Origin: Pictodentalium vernedei
Lineage: Eukaryota > Mollusca > Scaphopoda > Dentaliida > Dentaliidae
DNA: 64,000 nt
Direction of reading: 5' to 3'
NCBI GenBank assembly: GCA_031216915.1
Contig: CM062294.1
Span: 393,567,217 to 393,631,216 of the forward strand
Shown: piece after piece, positions 36,476 to 47,565 of the stretch
Numbering within the stretch: the stretch's first letter is position 1
Layout of the letters: the number at the start of each line of letters is the position of its first letter
The notes under the pieces: generated by a model
Told to the model about the DNA's origin: nothing
The model's database searches: none
What the model saw: the letters and a program-made list of their open reading frames with translations, nothing else
Program-made: the position numbers and the translations under genes

Positions 36476-38680
36476 ATGCCTAGGACAATTCCTTGTGGGC
36501 AGTGTCTGCTGCCTAAGCATGTGGACGATGTACATTCGTCGTGTTCCTCCTGTAATGGGTGTTCGGCCGAGCGGCCGTGTGGTGTCTGTGGAACATGGTC
36601 TTCCACCTTTTGGGCGTCTGTAAATCGTGTCGTTCGTTCTCGTGGCCGTGCCTCCCGCTCCCGCGCGAAAGGAGAACGTCTTCGTTCGGGGCCTCCCGAG
36701 CCGACTTTGTCTGGTGAGAGTTATTCCTCCTCCGTGGGGGGATGTGCAGTCTCTTCCTGTGGTGGATACTGCGGGAGCCGTTGAGTGTTCTGGTGTAGAG
36801 ATGCCTGGTTCCGGGACTACGGTCCCCCTCCAGTCGACATCTGAGGCTGTCACTAGGGTTGTGACTCCTCCTTCGGAGCCGAGCCGGTGTGCTCTCTCCA
36901 CTATTTCACCAGCCTCAGCGACTCTCGACATATCTACTACTGCTGCTGGTCCGTCTGCTTCGTTGTCTGTTTCAGCCGGCCTCGGCTTTTCGCTGCAGGG
37001 GACTGCAGAACTGTCCAATACTGTAGACGTGGGATATCGGCCCCAGCCTTCCCTGACTTCAACTCGGCGAAGTCGGAAGGGGCTGCCGGCAGAGCCCATC
37101 GCTGTGGTCTCGTCGCCGTCGAGTACTACAGTTGTGTCTTTGGATTCGGATGTTCGTAGTGGAAACACTATGAACTCCGTGGCGTTTCCGTCCACTCACT
37201 CTGGTCACACGACCAGTTTTGGGGGACCATCGCTTTTTGTGCAGCCTGGACCTTCTGCCCCACAGAGGTCCGCGGTGACTCTCATGAGTTCTCGCAATAT
37301 TGATCCTCGGGGTGCATCGTACCCCAATACACGTCTGCCTTCAGATGTTTTGGCTGCCGCCCGTCGTCCCGCGTCGGGTGTTTTGGAGGATCGTGACCCT
37401 TCGCTGGTTAAGAGGGTCAGAGGTGAAGCCACTTTGCCGGTTCGCTCCCCTGTCGAACCGGTCGGTACAGGCAGTGAGCTTAGGGAGGCCCTCTCCTTAC
37501 TCACTCAGGTTCTCTCTAAGAGCCTTCCTGTTGCTTCCAGCGAGGCTATGGGTGGTTTCCAGGCGCCTCCTATGGCGCCGCCTCCCGGGATTGGAAACAG
37601 GCCGGTTTCCGATTCCTCTGGTGTCCCGACACCGTGGGAGGCATCGGCTGGTTTGCCCACGATGGGCTATGTGTCTTCCGACTCTGGGGGGAGTCCGACA
37701 TGCTTGAGGTCGAGGGCCAGCAGTCTTCGGACTTGGGGGCGGCTCTTGACTTTGTGTTTGGGTTTCTGCCTGAGCTCAAACCTGCTAACCAGCCGACAGT
37801 GTCAGCCTGGCCGCGATCATCGGTCGCGCGCCAACAGCCTATGGAGCAACCTGCTTCTGGGCGCCTTCGACCATGCCAGTCGGTACAGGTGGTTGAGGCT
37901 TTTTCAGCATTGGATGCCAAGCTGAATTCCAAGGCTTTGAAGACTTCGTTCTTCACCAGGGTCGACACCTTTTTGCCTCCTGGGCGTTATCGTTCCTACG
38001 ATTCCGCCAATCCGTCAGTCTGCCAGACTTTGACGGTTCTGGATCAGGACTCCACTTCCCTCGGGCTTTCCAAGCCCAAGTCTGCCGTCATTCCAATGAC
38101 GACTCTGGAGTCCACGTTGGGCTTATCTAGAGAGATGCTTGGCATGCTTTCTCTCTCAGATCACGTCGTCTCAGCTTTGGCTGCTTATCTGCCTCCAGAT
38201 AAGTTTGACGAGGTACAGGCTCCTTTGCGTGTGCTGTCCAAGGTGCTTATGCACCTTACTCACACCCATGCCTGTAACACGGCCAATTTGGAATTAGTTC
38301 GAAGGGACGCTGTGCTGGACACAGGACGATCCCTTCCCGAGGAGCAGCGTGCTACTCTTCGATCTGCTTCTTTGGCAGGTCCGCAACTTTTCCATGGTTC
38401 CGTGTCGACGGTCCGGGATGACGTCCTACGTCATTCCAAAGATCAGCTGCTGTTTCGTCAGCTTGATCAGCCTTCTCGGGGAGGCAAGGGCCGTTCCAAG
38501 CCTAACAAGTACCCTTCTGCTTCCTCTGTGAAGCAAAAGGCTGGTCCTTCTGCCGCCGCCTCTACTTCTTACTCACGGGGTAAAGGTAGGGGTCGGCAGA
38601 ATCGAGGGAAGTCTCAGGATTCTTCATTTAGCAGAGGAGGTGGTTTCTCCTCTCGCGGGCCTCGTCGAGGCTCAAAATGA
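36476..38680 (+). pseudogene. Gag-like ORF1, second DIRS family, two frameshifts
   Basis: The start is the ATG before PRTIPCGQC. Residues 7-41 form a cysteine-rich module C-x2-C-x9-H-x2-C-x2-C-x2-C-x5-C-x2-C-x2-W with the same spacing as copy 3 ORF1, probably metal-binding. A long Ser/Pro-rich middle follows, then a helical region (about 37700-38480, with LELVRRDAVLDT near 38288), and an Arg/Gly-rich tail ending SRGPRRGSK, which would suit RNA binding. The frame must change near 36736-36741 and again near 37686-37691, both G6 runs. If those are length errors, the frame would be continuous for about 735 codons. Role as the structural nucleic-acid-binding protein is inferred from position; DIRS gag proteins are poorly conserved. 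Confidence 0.75.
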
Positions 38681-41636
38681 AGGTCCTCACCTCGACTCGT
38701 CCCAGGTTGGAGGAAGGATAGCAGAATTCGCAGACCATTGGACCACCATCACATCCGATCCATGGGTGTTAGATGTTGTTCGGTCCGGGCTGCGCATATC
38801 CTTCCGACGGCACCCCACTCTGTCAAGGGTGCCTCTTCCAACCAAAGTTCCTTCAGACGTTTTACGTCGGGAACTTTTGTCCACGGAGATTGCCAATCTC
38901 CTGGCAAAGGGGGCGATCGAGGTCGTCAAGAACGTTCAGTCAGTGGGTTTCTATTCCCGCCTGTTCTTGGTGCCGAAGAAGGACGGCCGACTCCGACCGG
39001 TTATCGATCTGAGCATCCTGAACCAGTCTATCATTGCTCCCAAGTTCAGCATGGAGACTTTCAGGTCGGTCCGCCAATCAATTCACCAGGGAGATTTCGC
39101 AGCCAGCATCGACCTGTGAGACGCTTACTTCCACGTTCCGATGCATCGGGCGTCACGGAAATATCTCAGGTTCGCTTTTCTGGGGCGAGTTTACTAGTTC
39201 AAGGCCATGCCTTTCGGCCTCAACCTGGCTCCTTGGGCGTTCACCAGACTGATGTCGCATGTGATAGCGTTCCATCGCACACAGTCCAGGGTGACTACTT
39301 CGGCATATCTGGACGATATCCTCCAGAGGCATTCCAATGCTGCCTTACTGGAATCGGATGTCGCCACTCTGTTGAGCTTGCTCACGTCGCTAGGATTCAG
39401 AGTCAACGAGGAGAAGTCGGACCTGGTCCCTTCTCAGTCGTTTTGTCATCTGGGGATGTCTTTCCAAACCAAATTCAATTTGGTGGCTGTTCCCCAGGCC
39501 AAGGCTGTGATTCTCTCAGCTTTTGCTCTGACTCTGTCCCAGTCCAGGTCCGCGACCGCTCGGAGTTTTCTCCGGCTGATCGGTCTCTGCGGTTCGGTGA
39601 CGGATCTCATTCCTCTAGGTCGGCTGCGTGTCAGACCTCTCCAACACTTTCTGCTCAGTCGTTGGAGACCGAATGTAGATTCTCTGGATCAGGTGCTTCC
39701 GTTTCCGGACTCTCTGTATCCTCACCTTCTTCCCTGGACAGATGTTCAGTGGATTACGCAGGGTGTTCCGCTGGACTTACCCACGTCCGATCGCGTTCTG
39801 ACGGCAGATGCCAGCGATCTCGGATGGGGTGCGACGTTGGATCCTCTCGGTCTTTCCCTACACGGGATGTGGGACCAGGATCAAGCAGCTCTACACATCA
39901 ACCAGAAGGAGCTTCTTGCTCTTCTTCTGAGTTTCAGGCAGTGGATCCCTCACCTGTCGAATCGCCAGGTCCTTCTACTATCCGACAATTCGACAGTGGT
40001 TGCTTACATTCGGAACCAGGGCGGCACGCACTCGCTTCCGATGTACGAGTTATAGCTCGGGATCTTTTACTGCTCGCTCAGGATGTTCATGCCGGAGTGG
40101 TTGTTCGTCACATTCCCGGTCGTCTGAACGTCCTAGCCGACTCCCTGTCCCGACAGGGCAGGGTTATTTCCACCGAGTGGATGCTTCACAGGGCAGTGTT
40201 CCAGTCGCTTTGCGATCTCTGGGGACGTCCCCACATCGATCTCTTTGCGACTCGTTGGAACCATCAGGTGGACACTTTTGTGTCCCCGTGTCCAGATCCT
40301 CTGGCTTTTGCCGTGGACGCTCTGTCACTCGATTGGAACGGTCTAGTCGGCTACGCCTTCCCGCCGGTTCCGATTCTTCCTCAGGTTCTCGCCAAAATTC
40401 GAACCTGCAGTTGTCGAATCATTCTGATCGCTCCCCTGTCGCCTCAGCGGGTGTGGATCAATCGGCTCCGCTCGCTGATGGCGGCGGTTCCGGCACGTCT
40501 CCCGCTACGTCGCGACCTTCTTTGTCAAGGTCGCCCGAGGAGGTTTCACGTCGACCCGACTTCATTGTGCCTTCACGCATATCTTTTGTCAGGTCTTTTC
40601 TCCTCCGTAGAGGTTTTTCGAGACGAGCAGTGGAGTGCATTTCTTCTTCAAGGAGGCATTCCACTGGTTTAGCTTATGCAGCTAAATGGAAGGTCTTCTG
40701 TCGATGGTGTGCTGATCACTCTGTTGATTATGCCAGTCCTTCGATTTCACAGATTGCGGAGTTTCTGGTATATCTGTTTGATTCTCGGGGTCTCCAGCCT
40801 GTTACCATCAAGGGTTACAGGTCTATGCTTTCAGAGACTTTTTCTTATGTGGGGAAGCGTCGTATCGGCACTAATCCTTACCTCTCCAAGCTTGTTCGGC
40901 ACTTTTCTTTGAAAAGGCCTCGGACTTTGCAGCTTACTCCACGATGGAATCTTTCGTGGGTGCTGCTTTGCTTGGGGGGGCGCCGTTCGAACCTTTATCC
41001 CAGGTGGATATGCATTTTCTCACATACAAGACGGCTTTTCTGATGGCATTTGCTTCGGCCAGACGGGTTAGTGAGCTTCACGCCCTCTCGGTTGACCCGG
41101 CCTTTTTTAGGAGTTCTCCCAACAGTGTTACTTTTACCACTGATTGCTCCTTTTTGGCTAAGAATCAGTTACCAGATACTACTCCTCCTCCTATCTGTAT
41201 CAGGGCTCTTCCCTCTGTTGAGGGTACTCGCCCTTTGCTCTGTCCGGTCCGTGCTATTCGCATTTATCTTGATCGGACACGCTTCATTCGGAAGGGCAGA
41301 AAACGTTTTTTTCTGTCTCTTATTCCGGGTCGACAGAAGATCTCTCCTCAATCCATTTCTCGATGGATTTGTCTTGCTATTCGTACGGCTTATAGTCGTT
41401 TAGCAGCTGGCGATTGTATTACCAATCGTATTTCTGCCCACGAGGTGCGGGCACTGTCTACCTCTTGGGCTTATTCTAACTCCGTCAAGTTGTCGGATGT
41501 TATGCAGGCAGCCTACTGGAGAAATGCTTCTACTTTCTCCACCTTTTATTTACGCCAGTTGCAGGAGCAGTCGGAGGACCTTTTTGCCTTGGGTCCTCTT
41601 TCTTCTGCTCAGGCTGTTGTCTGCCATAGCCATTAG
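38640..41636 (+). pseudogene. Broken RT / RNase H / methyltransferase-like / tyrosine recombinase
   Basis: The frame overlaps the gag tail in a different phase and begins with GTG, not ATG; it is open further upstream. It aligns along its length with the 995-residue pol of copy 3. The reverse transcriptase keeps AYLDD (near 39303) but has TGA at 39117 directly after the SIDL of motif A, and TAG at 39195. RNase H keeps TADASDLGWGA and HIPGRLNVLADSLSR. The DLFATRWNHQ..YAFPP region follows. Frameshifts lie near 40053, near 40580 and at a G7 run (40974-40980). The recombinase end is open, with SARRVSEL, HEVRALS, W and FYLR (41056-41560), so the catalytic Arg, His, Arg and Tyr are all present. It cannot be translated as one protein as it stands. 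Confidence 0.88.
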
Positions 41637-41853
41637 GCTTCTTGAAGGTCAGTTTCAGCCTTGTGCTGTTACTGCCCTTTTTTCTGTCTGTGTGTCACAC
41701 AGGCTCATATGTCTCTTTTCATTGTCCTTTACCAATGATTGCGACATTATGGTTGATAAGCCTCGGGACCTCTTCCTTCTGCTTCACGGTTCCAGTGCAC
41801 TAGGGTTATGTGGGGGTTGGTTATGCGATTCCCTCCAGCCTTTTGTCTATTCA

Positions 41854-41943
41854 GCCTGTAGTAAACAATTGTGAGTAGGTTGATAAGAAATCTAAATTTT
41901 ATAGTAAATTTCCTTTCTTATTACACCTACCACAATTGTTTAC
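41854..41943 (+). repeat. Internal complementary region (ICR), second DIRS family
   Basis: The left half is the reverse complement of 35769-35803 and the right half that of the right tip. It is flanked by CCCTCCAGCC on the left and GGAGGCCCTCCC on the right, closely matching the flanks in the first family. Confidence 0.93.
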
Positions 41944-42022
41944 ATGGAGGCCCTCCCGTCTTCTTTACGGGTAAAGAATCTTTCCTCCCCGCTGATCACA
42001 TAACTCTAATGTTTACGGATTC

Positions 42023-42309
42023 AAAAAGAATGAGTCTTTAGAGACGGTATATGCGCACTGGCAACGGAAGTCGTGGAGTTGTACTTGGGAGAGAGCGTCC
42101 CGTACTGGGTCTGCGCCGGTTGCACTCGACCCAGTTTTGGCTTATTTTTATTGGTGCTTTTGCACCACTTTTCTTTCCCAACTTGCTTGGGAAAGACAAA
42201 AATAGAGAGTATTTTATCCGAGTTAGGGACTTCCACTGTAGTGCAAGCCTGGAGTAAACAATTGTGGTAGGTATAATAAGAAAGGAAATTTACTATAAAA
42301 TTTAGATTT
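42023..42309 (+). repeat. Right inverted terminal repeat, second DIRS family
   Basis: It mirrors 35769-36028. Immediately before it, CTCCCCGCTGA is shared with the first family. Confidence 0.92.
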
Positions 42310-42813
42310 TTGTTTAGGACTGAGGCCTTGATTCACAGACATTTAATCGACTATATCTTGTCAAACAAAGCTTCATGAGTTTTGTTGATCAAAATATAAA
42401 ATATAATAGAATAAATACTTAGTCCATCTCCAGAATAGAATACAGTGACTAAACCCCTGTTAATTGAATACTTGTGTTAATTGAATAATTCTCGCTGGTA
42501 GAGTGGTTATCCAATCATCAGGGTTGCACTGTTGTATTAAAATTTTGCTTACTTAATTTGGGTTTTTCTCTTTTCTAGCAAGATGTTCATAGGATATAAC
42601 ATTATCTATTATATAAATGGGGAGTGTCCATTCAGTCCATGTCCAGCTAGAAATTCAAGCTTTGATTATCTCCTTAGAAATTTTCCATAGCATTTTGGGA
42701 GCTACATGTCCTGGGACAGGTCGGCCCGCTAGTTTATCATATATTGCATTGAAATTCAGTTAGCCCTTTGATACTTTTGTATGTGTTATTACGTACGAAA
42801 TCTTTTGTTTAAT

Positions 42814-43392
42814 TTAACCCTTTGGTACGTTTGTAAGTGTTATTACGTACACAATCAAACAGCACGTTGATACTTTGTGGGCATTTGTATTGTTATTATT
42901 TTTTGATTTTTTAAAGTTTTAACCTCAAATTCCTATTTTTTCCCGAATAGTGCCCAGTGACAACCGTTGATCCAAATGTTATCGCAGCTTAAAATACTAA
43001 CATAATCCTACTGTCAAGACTTCTTAACTGGTTGAGTGCTGGAATGCACTATCGGGGATTTCAAAGAATGAGGGTACCAGAGCAAAAGCCAACACATTCC
43101 TTGCTTGTATTTCATATTCAGTCAAACACAAATAATATTTTGTTTAAAAAAAATTTGTTTTATTACAAATTATTGGAGAGTGCCTGTAGGCACTCTCCAA
43201 TAATTTGTAATAAAACAAGTTTGGAACGACAAATTCAGACCGCCAAAAATAATCTAGCTCTCAACCAGGTAATCACTAATGTGAAAAATATCTTGTTATT
43301 TGTACATTCCGACGTTTGATGTTGCATTTTGAAAGAAACTGAATTCCTAGTGACGTTTGAACGTCACAATAATTAAAGTTTCAAAGGGTTAA
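42814..43392. mobile_element. Probable MITE, ~580 bp, TTAA/CCCTTTG ends with central palindrome
   Basis: Ends are TTAACCCTTTGGTAC and TTTCAAAGGGTTAA. A perfect or near-perfect palindrome with ~34-base arms occupies 43152-43221, around GGAGAGTGCCTGTAGGCACT. A partial copy of the left end lies at about 42759. Confidence 0.55.
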
Positions 43393-43619
43393 AGCAAAAA
43401 ATCCAAGGTCACTCATTCCTACTATATAATCAGTTAATATTTTACAATCATATGTTCTCTCGTGGAGAGCTTTCTTAGAACCAGTGTCACAAATGGTTAT
43501 CATCAGTGTGAGAAAACAGTGAAATTTCCTATAGAGTTGTCCTACAACTCAATGTAACCCACTGCACACTGATGTCAAAATGCAGAAATGTTAAGAAGCA
43601 AATTTTTTCCATAATGGAA

Positions 43620-43700
43620 CTAGGAATTTAATCAATTTGCTCTTGTTTGACAGAGCTCATTCAGCTCAGTCAAATAATATTGGATCGCTTAAATTCCTAG
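43620..43700. repeat. Short inverted-repeat element
   Basis: TAGGAATTTAA and TTAAATTCCTA bound an imperfectly palindromic centre with GAGCTCATTCAGCTC. Confidence 0.6.
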
Positions 43701-44700
43701 TAGTATAATGGAGAATGCAGTCCAAGCCGATATTTGGATTCCCACTGTGTTCTCTTCTTTGTTTCACATGTCATATTAGTGAACACAGTCCAAGTGGTGT
43801 GATGCACAGCTAACAGAGTGGGCTCTATAGATAACACGTGTATGTAAAATCCCCTAATTCAAAATGAACCACATATAACCTCACAGACTGAAAATCATGT
43901 CTTCCGGTTTACCCGTGGGAGGCCGCTATGTTTTCATTGAATATTTATTGAACTTGGGGATAACTTTGGATAATAAAAATAGAATCAAAACACAAAAAAG
44001 CATGTGTGTTCGCTGTGTTACTCACTCTGAAGTTCAGGGCAGGAGTTAATCAGCTTAATCTGTGACAAGATTCGAAAGAGCAAGCAGGGACGTTTTGTCT
44101 TGGAAGTTTAAGGTGGGATTAAAACACTATTATCTAGTCAGCTGACTGAAGTTAACAAATCAGCATCCTATAAAAGATACTACCATCTGGAATATTTCAA
44201 CAAAGCTGAAACAGTCAGTGGTGGCATTTGCATGTTACATTCTAAGTTTGTTAGAATGCATGGATATTTTCTTTGTATTTTGTAATGTTTTTTATTACAT
44301 GCATGTTCTAGGAAATCCCCATCTATAGCAACACTAAATCATGCAGAAAATGAAAATCTGTTCTGCACACATATGCAGAACAGAAATAATTGTTGAAGGA
44401 CTTTTTTTGAATAGTAGCGGAATTTCACTGGAATTTTCTACAAATCGTGCACTGCAATTACAATTTGAATCATTATTAGTGATAGCAAAAAATAGTGACA
44501 CAGGTTCCCCTCGCAAATGTTGTTGACGATAAAACATGTTCTTTGTTGATAGAGCATCTACTGAGTTTCAATGTGTTCTCTGTGCCTACTGGCACATAGA
44601 ACACATTAATACTCAGGGAAGGAGTTGTCAAATGAATTGCAAAGTATCCTAATAATTGCTTTTATAGACAGTAAGGCATGTAATAAACACAGAACGACCC

Positions 44701-44830
44701 AGTCGTGTGAATGAGTTAATCGCTGTAGCACTTGTGCCATCGCAGAAGGATAAAACTCGAGGTCTGTGACCTCTCATTTTATCCTTCTGCCCTAACACTT
44801 GTGCCATATCGATTTACCCATTCACAACCG
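44701..44830. repeat. Long hairpin, ~57 bp arms
   Basis: GAAGGATAAAACTCGAGG and its inverse CATTTTATCCTTCTG form the inner stem. The outer parts (GTGTGAATGAGTTAATCG and CGATTTACCCATTCACAAC) also pair. Confidence 0.7.
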
Positions 44831-45087
44831 TGTGTAGCTCTGTGTATTTCTAAGTTCTAATACCAAATCATTTGCTTTTAAATGGATTCAAAATCAAAAT
44901 CCCAAATGTCACGCATGATATTTGGATTGCCACTGCATCCTCTAGGTTTAACCTATTTCATATTTTTATGCCCCGAAAAGTTTTCGAGGGGGTATGTAGT
45001 TGAGGTATCCATCTGTACGTCCTTCCATCCATCCGTCCATACAAACATTTTGTATTATAACTCGAGCATCAGTTGTCGGATTTTAAT

Positions 45088-45290
45088 ATTTTTATACTGT
45101 ACCAATGACCCAGACTTAGCTGGTGCTAACTCCAACAAAACCAGGGCCAAACACAAATTTTGCCCCCCAATCCCCAAAATTTGCATCCAAAACAAAAAGA
45201 AATCATGTCCTAAAGGACCTCCATAGTACGCCTCTACTGCGCATGCGCAGTGACGCAGTCGTCCCGAAATTGGCGCCAATTATCATTCTC
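45088..45290 (+). repeat. Left inverted terminal repeat of DIRS copy 3
   Basis: It is the reverse complement of 51277-51470 with almost no differences. It contains the palindrome ACTGCGCATGCGCAGT at 45236-45251 and TTGGCGCC just after it. Confidence 0.95.
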
Positions 45291-46174
45291 TGTTTGGCCC
45301 TTCTTCAGTCAACATCTCACTGATCTTTGTGCTTGTAAATCTCAGTTTAAAGGATGCCAGACACGTAATTTTTGGAGAAAATGTGATTCTAAGGAGGATA
45401 GAAGGAGGAGAGGAAAAAGAAGTGGCAAAAAATAATCAGGGCTGTACTTAAAATTTTTTGATGAAATTATGTTAAGTTGCCTATTTTCGAGGCATGGGCC
45501 TCTTGTTGTCATTCTTGCTAATTGTTGCACTGCTTATTCAGTGTTTCCTCTCCCCTAGCCTTCTAAAGTCCCCCCTGGCAATTCTCCCATGCTTTTGGCA
45601 TATTTTTGAGAAGTTTCATTTCTAAAATTTCCTGGGAGAGTTGCTTGGTTACAGAATGTTTTCTGTTATTTTCCCCATAGTTACGTTTTCACCCATGGGT
45701 GTATAACGTTTGTGTTCTGCATCTTCCATCTGATGTTCTACAGATTCTCCCCTGGGAGTCTCTGTTTTGCATCAGATAGAGTGTAATTGATGACTGATTC
45801 CGGGCCAGTTTTTTCAGTGCCTGGAGTCATGTTTTCTAGTGTGTTTACACTGTTTGTTTTCATTGGCAACAGCCTTTTTTGAGGGGGGCTGTTTGCCTTT
45901 GTGGTAGTTTATCTCATTATAAGATACATTTATATTATCTGAAAGTGTCTCATTAATTATTTTATATAAATTTAAAATTTTTGACCACACTTTGCCATCG
46001 GATCCATCGGGGCTCAACGTTACTTTTCAGCAACTTGGGCTTCTCTGAAAAAATATTTTTTCAAAATTATTTTGTTTTGCAATTGTTTTTTCATTTATTA
46101 ATGGATCATGTTATTATGTATCTTTGTGTCAGGGGTTTTTGCGAGTAACTAGGACTTATTGTTGGTCTTTCACA
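45291..46174 (+). other. 5' leader of DIRS copy 3, non-coding
   Basis: About 880 bases separate the terminal repeat from the first gag codon. They are diverged from, but collinear with, 12498-13390 and 61551-62440. No promoter element can be assigned beyond the boxes in the terminal repeat. Confidence 0.6.
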
Positions 46175-47565
46175 ATGAAGGGACATTGTTCAAATTGTAA
46201 TAGGAAGAAATCTTCCTCTGACTTTCATGATCATTGTATTAATTGTAGTCAGTGTTCTCGCATTAATCCCTGTCCTATATGTGAACATTGGGATGAGAAA
46301 CATTGGAAACGTGTGTCACGATATGTTGTTTCTGGAGAAAGAGCGATGCCGGCTCTTTCTCCACAAGGTCACTCTACTCTCTCAGTTTCTATTTCAGAGG
46401 AACCAGAACAGGGTGATGTTTCCATGTTATCTTCTTCAAGTGTGCGTCCGTCGTCACAAATGAATTCAGAGCTAGCGGCAAAAGTGCTCATGGAGATTAG
46501 ACAAATGTCGTCCGCTAGCTCGCCCGGTGTAGCGTCCATTCACCGAATGGTTCGGCAGCCGGGTTCGTCCGATGCGGTCCAAGAGGAAATTTTGGGTGAT
46601 GCGAGCACTATAAACATAATAGATGCACACCCAGTGACGGCAGATAGTAAACGAGAACGGAGGAAGCCTTTTAGTCCGGTTCCTAGCTCGTCCAGGTCCA
46701 GCCGGGCCGCGAGCGAGAGAGGTCCCTCTCTCGTACAACAACATCTGGGACCAGATGTTGTGGTACAAAATGTGTCTTTAGCGGAGCATACGTCCGTCGC
46801 TCGGGACGCTCCGTTGTATAAGCAGTCCGCAGAGACTGTTAAGGCTTCCTCTTCTCGTCAGCGCACACGACCGCACCTTGGCTGCGTGACCTCCGATATT
46901 TTACCAGCTTCGCCGATGAAGGATTCTTCGGCGACCAGGTCACACCATCCGGCAGCCAGGGATTCGAGACCGATGGACTCCGGACGTTCGCATAGGAAAA
47001 GTATGCGGGAGCCATCTGATGCGGAGCTGCCCTCGGCGAAAGACTGCGCCTCCGCAGGTCTCGACGTCGGACATTCTTGTGCAGATAGCACAGCTTATCG
47101 CAGCATCCCAGCAGCCGACAGAAACGGTGTCGGATCGAGAATTATCCGACGGCGCTGGGTCGGTACGCTCCGCCGAAGCATCGGGGGCGGACGACCGGGA
47201 ACATCGGGAGGTCCGACCGGATGGTGAAAGGGATACGGATGAATTGGAGCTATCCCTTTCGGAACAACATAAAGCTGCCGTGGACTTCATCCGGCACTTT
47301 CTCCCTCAAGTTGTTCCGTCGGGCCAGACTGCTGCGCTTCCGGACAAGAGAATTATAGCGTTTATTATAGTTTCCGTCGCAGTCCAATAATGTTGCAAGA
47401 ACATTTGAATTATTGAACGACGCTATATTTAAACTTGCTTCCAGGACGGGGAAAGCAGGTTTCTTGTCCGCTAATACTCTTAACCTGCCTTTCATTAATG
47501 CAAGGAATAAATTCGAGACGTGGTTTCTCCTACCGCAGGCCTCGCAGGTCCAGGAGGTGATGGCT
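46175..47565 (+). pseudogene. Gag-like ORF1 of DIRS copy 3, frameshifted and internally deleted
   Basis: I chose ATG 46175 over 46124 because it starts directly at MKGHCSNC, aligned with the second-family ORF1. Residues 5-39 show C-x2-C-x9-H-x2-C-x2-C-x2-C-x5-C-x2-C-x2-W. A Ser/Arg-rich region follows. Near 47038 an 8-base deletion, judged against copy 4, moves the true frame (with ILVQIAQLIAASQQPTE and ELELSLSEQHKAAVDF) out of phase; the original frame ends at TGA 47225. A second lesion near 47360-47390 and loss of the gag middle near 47510 follow, before the Arg-rich tail SRRGFSYRRPRRSRR ends at TGA 47558-47560. The N-terminal 350 residues could still be made. Confidence 0.75.

Larger units (their letters stand above)
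35769..42309 (+). mobile_element. DIRS-type retrotransposon, second family, complete but broken (~6.5 kb)
   Basis: Left tip TTTCTTATCAACC and right tip TTTACTATAAAATTTAGATTT bound inverted repeats of about 260-285 bp. An ICR at 41854-41943 joins the reverse complements of both tips around a shared TTT, which also borders both genomic ends and could be the crossover core. GC content and codon choice are clearly higher than in the other DIRS copies. Gag, reverse transcriptase, RNase H, methyltransferase-like and recombinase regions are all present in the usual order, but interrupted by two nonsense codons and about five frameshifts. Three of these shifts fall on G6 or G7 runs. Confidence 0.93.
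42310..45087. other. AT-rich spacer rich in palindromic elements; no gene seen
   Basis: Besides the palindromes listed separately, hairpins occur near 44365-44395 (CTGTTCTGCA..TGCAGAACAG) and 44573-44608. A hairpin head TATGCCCCGAAAAGTTTTCG..TAT at 44967-44995, followed by GTCC/CATCC tracts, lies just left of DIRS copy 3. Confidence 0.5.

Noticed and set aside
36329..37195. 288-codon minus-strand frame
   Set aside because: It is the antisense shadow of the GC-rich gag of the second DIRS family; no domain or splice logic supports it.
38738..40672. 644-codon plus-strand frame as an independent gene
   Set aside because: Its first two thirds are an off-phase reading of the reverse transcriptase and RNase H. 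Only the end (from about 40060) carries true pol sequence after a frameshift.
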